Of a stretch of 29,510 bases of DNA, positions 1-7,285 are shown one piece after another. Under the pieces are notes generated by a model, which worked only from the letters and a program-made list of their open reading frames with translations, made no database searches and was not told where the DNA came from. Source of the stretch: a virus; the IMG/VR virus record IMGVR_UViG_3300044535_000424, positions 1-29,510 of that record; one strand, written 5' to 3'. Positions within the stretch are counted from its first letter, which is position 1. Every line of letters begins with the position of its first letter. The position numbers were made by a program, and so were the translations under genes.

Positions 1-1563
1 TGTGTCAACCTCTTGGATCAATGTGATTGGGTTAACCTGGAATACAGTCTCAAACTCAATCGGTTCGTCGCTAAAGTCAACATCGGGCCTAAAGGTAACA
101 TCCCCAAAGTTTCGTTTATAGGTTGTCTTAAAGAATGTCTGTGGTAAAGCTTCCCCCTCCTTGTGCTTCATTGTAATTGATGATGGCACTAGCATTTTCT
201 TATGGGTAAGGTTTTTAAAATCTATAAATTGAGTATATTCAACATTCTGCCCTAAAGCATACCAATCCTCAATATTGTGCAATTCAAAATTATATGTTTT
301 AGATGGCACTAATACCGCATTGAACATCTGAAGAACTGAATTAAAAAACTCTGATACCTTAATTTCTGGCATCACTCTGGCCATATCAACAAGCACTTGG
401 CTTGTAGGCGGAGATACTAAACAAGCAATGCTACCATCAACCACCGCATCAACTGGTGTATTGTAAATGAACTGAACCACATCACCTTTGCTTAATCTTA
501 AAAAGTTACAAAATTGCTGGCCACCACTGGTCCATTGTGCCGCCGTTTTATTTTGATAAAAGCCTTTTGTTTTACCATTAACGGTTACTTTAACGCCAAG
601 CGTTGGTGTGAATGTAGGGGCAACTAATGGTGTATAATTAGTAATGGTTAACCCAAACCTATATTGGCCAGTTTCAGGGCAAGTGTAAGTGTATGTTGTA
701 TTATTCCAAGCCCCACTTGTATTACCAGTTATTACTGTATTCCCAACTGGCAAAGCAAACCAAGTGTTTAATGTGCTTGTAGGCCTAAATATATTCTGTG
801 GTGTTGAATCATTGGCCTCAAAGTTACCATAGTTATTGCCGTTGATACGATCAAAATAACTACCTGGGGCTTCTTGAGGAGTTACATATAGATACTCAAA
901 CTCTGGTCTTGATAATAATGTACCCCCTAAACTAAAGCCTTCAGCCGTAAAGATATTTTCAATCATATCTTTAAGCAAAATTGATGGTCTTAACCCTTTA
1001 TAGTTGATTGTGTTTTGTACACCTATGTCATAAGATACGCCACCACTTTTATTGCAATATCGATATCCGTATCCGTAATCTTTTAAGTCCCAAATAATTG
1101 ATCCACCTAAAATACCACCAGTCCACGAGGATATTGCTAAAGCGTTGCTGATTGTATGTAAGTAGTTTGACCAATCAATTTCGGGTAATGTCTTCTCGCC
1201 CCAATTTACTAAAAGCGTTTTACTTGTCCCATAGAATACTATATTATAAGAGCTTGGAAGTCCGTCTTTAAATTTTACCTCAAGCAATTCAATTTCACCA
1301 GTAAAGACTGGCAAGCCGTGTATATATATTTCACCAGTTAACGCAAAGTTCTGATTCCAAGATTGCAAAAGGACATTTTCGTCAAAATAGTTTTGGAATA
1401 TCTTATTGTTTGACTCTGTGGCTGGGATGGTAAAGTTTTGCGAGAAGTCAGTAAAGACCGTATCAATCTTTGAATAGTCTTTTATCTGTCTATTTAATTG
1501 GATTGATTCATCTTGAAACAAATCTACCAGTTTACCATCTATAATAAGCGAAAAATATATCAT
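1..1563 (-). CDS. Large tail structural protein, N-terminal 521 residues (continues at 29510)
   Basis: The frame opens with ATG at 1563, which overlaps the TGA of the upstream tail gene as ATGA, and stays open to the first base of the window. If the molecule is circular it continues in frame into 29510..28401, giving an 890-residue protein. It is rich in Gly, Asn, Thr and aromatic residues with no signal peptide or membrane segment, as expected of an extended beta-rich virion protein. Its place after tail completion genes and before the tape measure suggests a distal tail or baseplate-type component. The exact role is inferred; proteins of this general build are common in Bacteroidota phages. 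Confidence 0.8.
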   Translation of the reverse strand, partial: MIYFSLIIDGKLVDLFQDESIQLNRQIKDYSKIDTVFTDFSQNFTIPATESNNKIFQNYFDENVLLQSWNQNFALTGEIYIHGLPVFTGEIELLEVKFKDGLPSSYNIVFYGTSKTLLVNWGEKTLPEIDWSNYLHTISNALAISSWTGGILGGSIIWDLKDYGYGYRYCNKSGGVSYDIGVQNTINYKGLRPSILLKDMIENIFTAEGFSLGGTLLSRPEFEYLYVTPQEAPGSYFDRINGNNYGNFEANDSTPQNIFRPTSTLNTWFALPVGNTVITGNTSGAWNNTTYTYTCPETGQYRFGLTITNYTPLVAPTFTPTLGVKVTVNGKTKGFYQNKTAAQWTSGGQQFCNFLRLSKGDVVQFIYNTPVDAVVDGSIACLVSPPTSQVLVDMARVMPEIKVSEFFNSVLQMFNAVLVPSKTYNFELHNIEDWYALGQNVEYTQFIDFKNLTHKKMLVPSSITMKHKEGEALPQTFFKTTYKRNFGDVTFRPDVDFSDEPIEFETVFQVNPITLIQEVDT

Positions 1564-2669
1564 CGAACAATGCTATTGATTAGTGGTTGAGCGTATTCAA
1601 AGTTGAAAGTATACATAATTAACTTGTCGTTTTTAGCCGTCTTTTTATCAAAGGCAGAATCCACGATCTGACAAGCATAGGTTTTAGCATTGTAATAAAC
1701 AAAAACCGCCGAGCTTAACATTAACTGTTGGAAATAATCGACATAAGATTCTGGAATCCAATTGGTATTTGCTAATTGCTTATAAATACCTTGAATATTA
1801 TATGGAGTTTTAATTCCAACACCATAAGACCAGGCTTCCGCCATATTAGTTTGAGCATATATGCCTTTGTAATATTCCTCTTTTGTGGTTGTCATTGCAA
1901 CCTTACTCACCGCATTAAATGAGTAACCCTCAATAACCCCATATCTATTTTTAAATAAGATAGTTGTAGTGCCATATTTATTTGGGCAATCAAACTTGAC
2001 GCTTATGGTTTCCGATCCAGTTGAATAATTGAATACGATATTGATATCCGATCCCCAAGTACCTCCAGCCGTTATGAGTTGTTTTAGCTCAACCGCTTGA
2101 ATGTAAGTGCTTGAATTAGTAACCGCAGTCGGAGTGATGGTGCTTGTGCCACAAACAATGCTCGTGATTTTAGTCGCATCATACCAAATATAGTCATATT
2201 GCGTTTCTGTGGTAAGATATACAGTTGTTCTGTCAGTTAAAACTCGTTTTGTGGTTGCCTGATTAAACCCTTCAAGTGTATATTCGTATCCTTTAGTGGC
2301 TAAAATGACATTACTTGTAACTGGAGCTGATGAACCACCGCCCCAAAATCCGTTTACTTTAACCGCACAATAAACCGCACCGCTTCCAATCGTTGATGTG
2401 GATGCTCCAATGGTTAAAAAATTGTCGCTTATATATTGAGTTACAATTTTAGAAATATCAATCCAACTACGATTACCAGCATAAGTGTCTGGAAGCCTAT
2501 TGATTTCCGCTATTGGCGAAGCTGGTATTGTGGTTGTCCCACTCCATACATAGATTCTATACTGATAAACGAAATTAGGTTGTGCATAGTCTGTATCGTA
2601 TGCTTGATAAAGCATTGAACTCAATGCCCCTTTTATACTTGTAGGTTGAACTGTTAAGCTTATAGCCAT
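1560..2669 (-). CDS. Tail structural protein, 369 aa
   Basis: The start ATG at 2669 overlaps the TAA of the upstream tail-completion gene (TAATG), and its TGA overlaps the ATG of the large tail protein (ATGA), so all three are probably translationally coupled. The product is beta-rich, with many Thr, Ser and Tyr residues. It carries the segment FKNRYGVIEGYSF near residue 240, a motif I associate with structural proteins of Bacteroidota phages. No membrane segment or signal peptide is present. The position argues for a tail component; tube-adjacent, fibre or baseplate are all possible. It is not the clearest candidate for the tail tube, which I place at 23223..23780. Confidence 0.75.
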   Translation of the reverse strand: MAISLTVQPTSIKGALSSMLYQAYDTDYAQPNFVYQYRIYVWSGTTTIPASPIAEINRLPDTYAGNRSWIDISKIVTQYISDNFLTIGASTSTIGSGAVYCAVKVNGFWGGGSSAPVTSNVILATKGYEYTLEGFNQATTKRVLTDRTTVYLTTETQYDYIWYDATKITSIVCGTSTITPTAVTNSSTYIQAVELKQLITAGGTWGSDINIVFNYSTGSETISVKFDCPNKYGTTTILFKNRYGVIEGYSFNAVSKVAMTTTKEEYYKGIYAQTNMAEAWSYGVGIKTPYNIQGIYKQLANTNWIPESYVDYFQQLMLSSAVFVYYNAKTYACQIVDSAFDKKTAKNDKLIMYTFNFEYAQPLINSIVR

Positions 2670-3229
2670 TATCTTCTTTTAATTTTTAATACCACTCCAA
2701 ATTCTTTTTGCAAATCCATTTTGCCAAGCTTTGCAATTACCTGGTCATATTTCCATACACTTGTCTTCCTCGAAATTTCAATAAATGGGAACGCCTCAAT
2801 TCCAAAATACTTAATTTTTCTATTCATACAAAATGCCATTGCCTTTCGGCTATTCTTTGTATTCTTTTTAAACTCCCCACTTGATAGATTCCTTGGCCTT
2901 AATCCTTTATTTTGAATCCATCGTTGCATTGCCAGTCCTGGAATACCTTTGCCTTTATCACGGCCCTCATTTACATATTTGCCATAATCCCACATTGTAA
3001 CACCATAACCGCCTCGAACCCCTTTTACTACCTTAATAGATTTTAGCAAGTTGCCAGATGCAATATGGTTGGCCCTTATAGATTTGATTCTGGTATTTAA
3101 CGGTTTGCCATTCTTCCAGTTAGTCCTATAAGTTTTACGCTTAACTTTAGCCCCCAGATTTATTTTCATCTGGTTGGCAAAGTATGTCGCCATTTCTTTG
3201 ATACCGATATTTAGATTAGCAGTATCCAT
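2669..3229 (-). CDS. HK97 gp10-like tail completion / minor head-tail protein
   Basis: The 186-residue product is strongly basic at both ends (many Lys and Arg). Its central part reads YGKYVNEGR followed by a Gly/Pro-containing loop and MQRWIQNKG, which is the typical core of HK97-gp10-like head-tail joining proteins. These proteins act where the tail tube meets the head. The start at 3229 overlaps the end of the upstream gene by 14 nt, and the stop overlaps the next ATG as TAATG. Family assignment is by motif; the assembly role follows from the family and the position among tail genes. Confidence 0.7.
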   Translation of the reverse strand: MDTANLNIGIKEMATYFANQMKINLGAKVKRKTYRTNWKNGKPLNTRIKSIRANHIASGNLLKSIKVVKGVRGGYGVTMWDYGKYVNEGRDKGKGIPGLAMQRWIQNKGLRPRNLSSGEFKKNTKNSRKAMAFCMNRKIKYFGIEAFPFIEISRKTSVWKYDQVIAKLGKMDLQKEFGVVLKIKRR

Positions 3230-3710
3230 CAGTCACTATTGGATTGGCAACATCTATATTTAAGCTAATAGTAAAACCTGCAATGACATCATCATAAGTC
3301 TCCTCAAATGCAGTAAATTGAATGGGCCTTTGTATTTCCAAGGCATTGTAGTAAAGCTCTTCGTATTTTTTTACTGCAATAGCAAAGTCAACATATAATT
3401 GCTGAAGCACCATTGCATAGTTGTTATTCTCTGTATACCCAATCTCTGAATAAAGCGTCTCTTGGTTCAAGCCTTGGTTTTCGGTTGTGATGGTGTTTAC
3501 ACGATCAGCAATCATAATGTTTACCTGAACGGTTGCCATTGGTGATCCTAAAGACACCTGGCCGATATTGGTGTGCATATATGGGTAAACCAACATTGAA
3601 CGCATATTCATTTCGGTTATATTACCGTGGGAATATCTTGCCCCAATTTCGGTTGCCACATCTTTGCAAAACGCCAGTGCAGTGCCTATATGATTTTTAT
3701 CTTTTTGCAT
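3216..3710 (-). CDS. Probable tail terminator / tail completion protein
   Basis: This is a 164-residue protein without membrane segments. The pattern of a hydrophobic YPYMHTNIG stretch, then VNIMIADRVN, then a final FEETYDDVIAGFTISLNI strand resembles the compact alpha/beta tail-terminator type proteins found beside gp10-like genes in Bacteroidota phages. It sits directly between the chaperone-like gene and the gp10-like gene. Its start lies 9 nt after the zero-frame chaperone stop but inside the end of the -1 frame extension, so both upstream products finish at this start. Function is inferred from shape and neighbourhood. Confidence 0.65.
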   Translation of the reverse strand: MQKDKNHIGTALAFCKDVATEIGARYSHGNITEMNMRSMLVYPYMHTNIGQVSLGSPMATVQVNIMIADRVNTITTENQGLNQETLYSEIGYTENNNYAMVLQQLYVDFAIAVKKYEELYYNALEIQRPIQFTAFEETYDDVIAGFTISLNIDVANPIVTDGYC

Positions 3711-3963
3711 TTATTTTATTTAACTCTGTGTTTTGAACTTCTTGAAGGTCGAGAATGTAAGATTGCCACAATAAGGTTTTATGAATTGGAAGCTTGACCA
3801 CTTGATCAGTTTTAAGGATGTCGCCTCCAGTAAGTCCGTAAATGAGACCGTACCATCCCCACTTTTTATTAAACGCTGCAATTCCAGCATTTCCGAGTCC
3901 CTCGTTTTCTCCTCCAGCAAACACCTCTGGATATAATTCAGTAAGTCGTACCCTAAATCGCAA
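3697..3963 (-). CDS. -1 frameshift extension of the tail chaperone (fusion product about 248 aa)
   Basis: This frame has no ATG. Its first codon after the T-run is TTG at 3963, and 88 codons follow. The sequence looks strongly protein-like: FNKKWGWYGLIYGL, then GGDI, VVKLPIHKTLLWQSY and a Lys-rich end. I recognise the KWGWY...GDI...KLP pattern as the downstream part of tail chaperone genes in Bacteroidota phages. Joining residues 1-160 of the zero frame to this frame by a -1 slip at 3962..3970 gives about 248 residues. About 80 codons are then read in two frames. Independent initiation at TTG is possible but less likely than frameshifting. Confidence 0.6.
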   Translation of the reverse strand: MRFRVRLTELYPEVFAGGENEGLGNAGIAAFNKKWGWYGLIYGLTGGDILKTDQVVKLPIHKTLLWQSYILDLQEVQNTELNKINAKR

Positions 3964-4442
3964 AAAAAAACAATGGCCCCTTTTACAACATTCATTGGTA
4001 GCTCTTGGAAGCTTTCGTTTATTTTGCCACTATAAGATTCAATATCATAGCGTTTGCCATCATTTATAATAGTAGGCCTATAAAGTACAGACATAACCTT
4101 ATACAGATTATCTCGCTCCTTTTGGTAGTTATCTATGTCCACAAATTCAGCCGTGCTTAATTCATCTATATTAGGCACAAAGCCATATTCAATATTGTTA
4201 TATGTAAAAGTCTTAACCAGGGAAGTCTCTTCCTTGAGTGCCTCTTCAATTCTGATTAAGATTTGCTTTAATGTTTGGTAAGGGATCTTTTTAATTTCGT
4301 GCGTGTTAATTTCGCAGAATATAGAAATGGTTTGAACTGCACGGTCAAAATCGCTCAATCTCTCTGGGAGCTTCTCAAACTCCAAGTATTGATGCAACTT
4401 AATATCTTTAAGACTTGTTGGTACAATTAGGCTTCTCTCCAT
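3720..4442 (-). CDS. Tail assembly chaperone-like protein, zero-frame product (240 aa)
   Basis: The zero-frame product has 240 residues. Residues 1-155 are Leu/Ile/Glu-rich helical sequence. After codon 160 the gene contains a run of nine T on the coding strand, and a second long protein-like frame runs in -1 from there (3697..3963). A base protein plus a -1 frameshift extension is the hallmark of siphophage tail assembly chaperones (lambda G/GT type), which hold the tape measure during tail assembly. The gene heads the tail block but lies about 6.6 kb upstream of the tape measure, unlike the usual adjacent position. It has its own candidate promoter (4453..4476) behind a terminator. The chaperone assignment is inferred from this architecture. 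Confidence 0.65.
   Translation of the reverse strand: MERSLIVPTSLKDIKLHQYLEFEKLPERLSDFDRAVQTISIFCEINTHEIKKIPYQTLKQILIRIEEALKEETSLVKTFTYNNIEYGFVPNIDELSTAEFVDIDNYQKERDNLYKVMSVLYRPTIINDGKRYDIESYSGKINESFQELPMNVVKGAIVFFCDLGYDLLNYIQRCLLEEKTRDSEMLELQRLIKSGDGTVSFTDLLEATSLKLIKWSSFQFIKPYCGNLTFSTFKKFKTQS
3961..3970 (-). promoter_or_regulatory. Candidate -1 ribosomal frameshift site (T9 run)
   Basis: On the coding strand the zero-frame codons read GTT TTT TTT TGC. The heptamer T TTT TTT fits the X XXY YYZ rule for a -1 slip, and slipping joins the zero frame to the open -1 frame. No downstream stimulatory structure was worked out. Confidence 0.55.
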
Positions 4443-4452
4443 ATGGGAATAA

Positions 4453-4476
4453 AACCCAAAAAAGCCGATTTGTTAC
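4453..4476 (-). promoter_or_regulatory. Candidate phage-type promoter (GTAACAA ... GTTTTATT) for the tail block
   Basis: The coding strand reads GTAACAA, 14 nt, then GTTTTATT; the first G is 34 nt before the ATG of the chaperone-like gene. It begins one base after the T-tract of the preceding terminator. No TAnnTTTG box is present here. One of five similarly placed motifs in the window. Confidence 0.5.
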
Positions 4477-4477
4477 G

Positions 4478-4500
4478 AAAAAAGGGGCTTTAATGCCCCC
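4478..4500 (-). terminator. Intrinsic terminator after the small-gene cassette
   Basis: The minus strand carries GGGGC, a six-base loop, GCCCC and then six T. The hairpin starts within the stop codon of the 4500..4748 gene and closes the cassette that begins at 5300. Confidence 0.8.
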
Positions 4501-4748
4501 TAAAAGATTGAATGGTCGCCGAAAGTGTCAGTGTCGACATACTTGTTAAATAAATCAACTATTTTATTGTGGGCCTCAATTATAACCCTATGGGCGTTGC
4601 CAGTGCCGTAGTATATGTCTTCTTTTAATGTCTCAAGAATATATATGGCCTCTTCTCTGATTTTCTCGTCGCAGTCATTAAAGTGGCTTTCAACAAACTC
4701 CTCAAGTTCATAAAGGTCGTGAGATGGGCAATTGTCTTCGTTTAGCAT
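4500..4748 (-). CDS. Small acidic protein of unknown function, 82 aa
   Basis: This is an acidic, probably all-helical protein of 82 residues (many Glu and Asp; two Cys near residues 7 and 26). It has no recognised domain, membrane segment or signal. Its start overlaps the end of the upstream gene by 7 nt. It is the last gene of a four-gene unit bounded by the promoter at 5323..5353 and the terminator at 4478..4500. I do not recognise it. Confidence 0.65.
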   Translation of the reverse strand: MLNEDNCPSHDLYELEEFVESHFNDCDEKIREEAIYILETLKEDIYYGTGNAHRVIIEAHNKIVDLFNKYVDTDTFGDHSIF

Positions 4749-4963
4749 ATCTTATTTATTTCTTTTTTAACTTGTTGCCAGTATTTAATTCTATCAAGGG
4801 AAGTATCACCATTATTATGGTAAAATGTATCCAAAAGCGTCTCTTCAACAAATATCAAAGCACATTCTTTTGATTCTGAAATACTAATTGAATTTTCTAA
4901 ATCAACAAGGAATAAGTCATAATATTTATAAACTAATTGTTTTGCCTTTTCTTTAGGTGTCAT
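4742..4963 (-). CDS. Small protein of unknown function, 73 aa
   Basis: The product has 73 residues with alternating charged and aromatic positions and a likely helical fold (AKQLVYKYYDLFLVDLENSI region). No membrane segment is seen. The start ATG at 4963 overlaps the stop of the 33-residue membrane peptide gene as ATGA, so the two are probably translationally coupled. The function is unknown. It belongs to the small-gene cassette between the terminase and tail blocks. Confidence 0.65.
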   Translation of the reverse strand: MTPKEKAKQLVYKYYDLFLVDLENSISISESKECALIFVEETLLDTFYHNNGDTSLDRIKYWQQVKKEINKIC

Positions 4964-5061
4964 AGTCTTTCAATTATAGCGATTAAAGTGCCAAGTGCCA
5001 ATGCCGTAATCATAATGGCATTAAATAGGTGCAAAGCGATGTTTTTTAATAGGTTTTTCAT
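4960..5061 (-). CDS. Very small membrane peptide, 33 aa
   Basis: The frame runs from ATG at 5061 to TGA at 4960. After a short basic start (MKNLLKN) residues 7-30 are one hydrophobic segment (IMITALALGTLIAII), so a single-pass inner-membrane peptide is likely. Both ends make ATGA overlaps: with the stop of the 5058..5300 gene and with the start of the 4742..4963 gene. This is strong support for a real gene despite its length. Possible roles are a lysis regulator, superinfection exclusion or another membrane function; none can be chosen from sequence. Confidence 0.65.
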   Translation of the reverse strand: MKNLLKNIALHLFNAIMITALALGTLIAIIERL

Positions 5062-5300
5062 ATTACTGTAATTGATTGGATTTTCTCTGCAAAGGTTTTG
5101 GTTGATTCATCCATTGCGTGAACCATCCAAGATTCTAAAAAGTTATTGTAGGCTTTTTTAGTCATATTTGAGGCCTCAATGATAAATCTAAACGCTTCAG
5201 TTGGGTGCATCATAAAAGTGATGGTGTCATTCTCGCACACATAAGTGTAAACGCTTTGATTGTCTTTTTTAGTTTCGTTTGTTAAAGCAAATTTTTTCAT
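5058..5300 (-). CDS. Small protein of unknown function, 80 aa
   Basis: This is the first gene of the cassette, behind the promoter at 5323..5353. The 80-residue product begins MKKFALTNETKKDN, continues with a short beta-like section (YTYVCENDTITFMM) and then helices. No domain or membrane segment was recognised. The predicted transcription start is near 5316, which leaves a leader of about 15 nt. The stop overlaps the ATG of the membrane peptide as ATGA. Confidence 0.65.
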   Translation of the reverse strand: MKKFALTNETKKDNQSVYTYVCENDTITFMMHPTEAFRFIIEASNMTKKAYNNFLESWMVHAMDESTKTFAEKIQSITVI

Positions 5301-5322
5301 ACTTTTTTCTTATTTGATAGCA

Positions 5323-5353
5323 CAAAGATACAGTCATATTTTGAATTTACAAT
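5323..5353 (-). promoter_or_regulatory. Bacteroidota-type promoter for the small-gene cassette
   Basis: The minus strand reads ATTG (5353..5350), 19 nt, then TATCTTTG (5330..5323), fitting the Bacteroidota -33/-7 consensus with a near-match -33. The surrounding gap 5301..5402 is AT-rich and contains no other feature that I can see. Confidence 0.7.
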
Positions 5354-5402
5354 ACAAATAATGATATTTTTTGTAACTATTTGATTTTTAGGCTAATAAT
5401 TT

Positions 5403-6572
5403 TTATCTGATTGAGTATTTGCCGTAGTTAGGACGATTAAAGCTATTGAATATTGCATACCTGGAGGCGTCAATGCCGTGGTTAAAAGCATCCACTGGCC
5501 TATTAGTTGCCTTCCCATCTTTGTCCTGAATGTATTTGTAGTTTCTAAACTCCTTAATAAGATTGGTTGATCGTGTAGTAATATGTATCTTGTACCTTCG
5601 CATCATATCAATACCTATATTTATACTATCTGGACCTTTTGCCGTGGGCTTTACATTAAAACCATAGGAATGAATCTCATTGATGGACTTCGGTTCGCTT
5701 GAATCAGCAAATATATTTACTCGCCTATCTATGTTTAGCGACCTCATCACATCCACAATATCCTTATTGGTCATTCCGTTCTGGTAAATATGCTCATCAA
5801 GGTAAATCTTATCGTCATAAAGGTAAACAGAAACCAAGGCCGTTGGATCTTGAGTGTAGCCAAAGTCTAAACCATAGGCAATAAATCGAGCTTCTTGTGG
5901 GATGTTCCCAATCTCCTCATAATTAAATACCAATAGTTTTGACTGTGCCTTTTGGCCAAGCCCATATATACGCCAGTATGTTTCGTCAACTTCCTTAAGC
6001 CGTTCAATCTCAGCTACCAGGTTAGCATCAAGGAATGGATTATCCTTATATGTGGTAACAAAGAACTCGGCATCAGGCCTTGGGATGATATTGTCATAAA
6101 GCCAGTGGTATTCCTCCGATGGATTAAAGTCAATTATTACCTTGTCCGTTGTTCTTATGTTTAGTTGGAAGAAGTCTTCATATTTAAGCTCGTTGCCCTC
6201 ATTAACAAACAGTAAGTGTCTTTTGCGACCTCTAATCTTTTGTGGTTCATCCAAACTTACAAATTCAATGACATTAGAATTAAGATGATATTCGTTTACA
6301 GACTTGTAGTGATCCTCCTCATTATACAAATCATATTTGCGGAGTAACTCAAAAAAGTCCCTCATCACTGACCCACGAAGTGCTGGGCCGTGTTTCCTTA
6401 CAATTGATATTATTTTATTCTGATTGGATAAACAATACTTGAATATAATCCAAATAAGAATGTTGTAAGTCTTCCCAGAACGAGTACCCCCTTGCTCGAC
6501 TGTAAAACGCTTAGTGCTTTGTTCTAAATGAACAAATACACAATTACTCTTCAAGTTTATTGATGACCTCAA
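5403..6572 (-). CDS. terL: Terminase large subunit (ATPase and nuclease)
   Basis: This 389-residue DNA-packaging motor uses ATP to translocate DNA into the prohead and cuts it. The Walker A motif GGTRSGKT is at residues 28-35 and a Walker B-like LLFVNE at 120-125. The C-terminal RNase H-like nuclease shows the expected acidic residues: Asp in YGLDFGYTQD (about 236), in FADSSEP (about 290), and in the final DAFNHGIDASRY (361-372). Length and layout are normal for the small terminase type of Bacteroidota and PBSX-like phages. The start at 6572 overlaps the small terminase end by 29 nt, and no later ATG precedes Walker A. Assignment is secure. Confidence 0.95.
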   Translation of the reverse strand: MRSSINLKSNCVFVHLEQSTKRFTVEQGGTRSGKTYNILIWIIFKYCLSNQNKIISIVRKHGPALRGSVMRDFFELLRKYDLYNEEDHYKSVNEYHLNSNVIEFVSLDEPQKIRGRKRHLLFVNEGNELKYEDFFQLNIRTTDKVIIDFNPSEEYHWLYDNIIPRPDAEFFVTTYKDNPFLDANLVAEIERLKEVDETYWRIYGLGQKAQSKLLVFNYEEIGNIPQEARFIAYGLDFGYTQDPTALVSVYLYDDKIYLDEHIYQNGMTNKDIVDVMRSLNIDRRVNIFADSSEPKSINEIHSYGFNVKPTAKGPDSINIGIDMMRRYKIHITTRSTNLIKEFRNYKYIQDKDGKATNRPVDAFNHGIDASRYAIFNSFNRPNYGKYSIR

Positions 6573-6906
6573 TGTTTATGTCTAAAGCTTTGCCATTCAT
6601 CCCAGTTATTTCCTTGCGTTCAATATAGCCTCTGTCCTTACCTTTAGTTTTGAGCATAAAAATAATAGCCGTTGGATTGCCATCTCTGATAAGCTCAAGC
6701 AATTTTGATTCGGTAAAGTCTAAAACAAGGTTTTGTATCTCGTGAACCTTCTCCGCAAACAACTCATCTTCCCTCATCCATCGGTAAGGTGTTGTCCTAT
6801 CCAAGTCCATTTTTTTGGCAGCCTGGCTTATTATACCAAGTTGACCTTCTAATATTTTTAGGAATGCCTCTTTTCTATCTTCTTGTTGTTTTTGTAGTGC
6901 GTTCAT
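6544..6906 (-). CDS. terS: Terminase small subunit (DNA-binding)
   Basis: This 120-residue protein lies directly upstream of the large terminase. Residues 20-55 contain a homeodomain-like helix-turn-helix (ISQAAKKMDLDRTTPYRWMR) typical of small terminases that recognise the packaging site. A helical middle section and a short C-terminal tail with KDRGYIERKEITG follow, as in related small terminases. The ATG overlaps the stop of the preceding 45-residue gene as ATGA. Context and HTH make the call fairly firm. Confidence 0.85.
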   Translation of the reverse strand: MNALQKQQEDRKEAFLKILEGQLGIISQAAKKMDLDRTTPYRWMREDELFAEKVHEIQNLVLDFTESKLLELIRDGNPTAIIFMLKTKGKDRGYIERKEITGMNGKALDINIEVINKLEE

Positions 6907-7040
6907 TTTAGCTTTATGGTTAGTTCAATCCAATAAATAAGGAATGACAAGTTGATTATTACTTCATTTTCCTCATAGTCTAATATAAGAGACGGAGATA
7001 TATAAATACAAGTATACCACTTGCCAGTTTTAATTTTCAT
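6903..7040 (-). CDS. Small protein, 45 aa, between the DUF3310 gene and terS
   Basis: The frame runs from ATG at 7040 to TGA at 6903 and encodes 45 residues starting MKIKTGKWYTCIYIS. It is rich in Ile, Leu and aromatic residues, more like a small beta-sheet protein than a clear membrane helix. Both ends are ATGA overlaps, with the DUF3310 gene upstream and terS downstream, which strongly supports translation. It fills what would otherwise be a 130-nt gap. Function unknown. Confidence 0.6.
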   Translation of the reverse strand: MKIKTGKWYTCIYISPSLILDYEENEVIINLSFLIYWIELTIKLK

Positions 7041-7285
7041 AACTCTTTTATTTTTTGTTCATACCATTGGGCCTTCTTTAAATCTTGGTCAATAGGTTGG
7101 TTTGGTTTATTGCCTAATCGCATACGATATTTAAACGCACACATTTGGCAGTGTAACTTAAAAGCTTCTTTGCCCCATATGTCAACCATCATTTCCCAGA
7201 CTTCCTTGTTTAGTGTTTTATAGTGTTCTGGATTAATGTAGTCATATAACGAGCCTTGTTCTCTGTCTTGATGTAATTCAGCCAT
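7037..7285 (-). CDS. DUF3310 family protein
   Basis: The 82-residue product shows the DUF3310 (SaV-like) pattern: INPEHYK near the start, a central CQMCAFKYRMRLGNK, and the closing DLKKAQWYEQKIKEL. These small proteins are common in phages, often near nucleotide-metabolism or packaging genes; their biochemical role is not settled. Here it is the first clearly recognisable gene of the packaging transcript, starting 88 nt after the promoter at 7373..7404. Its start lies within the alternative small frame 7210..7365. Confidence 0.8.
   Translation of the reverse strand: MAELHQDREQGSLYDYINPEHYKTLNKEVWEMMVDIWGKEAFKLHCQMCAFKYRMRLGNKPNQPIDQDLKKAQWYEQKIKEL

Noticed and set aside
3842-4069. Plus-strand Pro-rich frame across the frameshift region
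   Set aside because: Antisense shadow; the two minus-strand frames carry the recognisable motifs.
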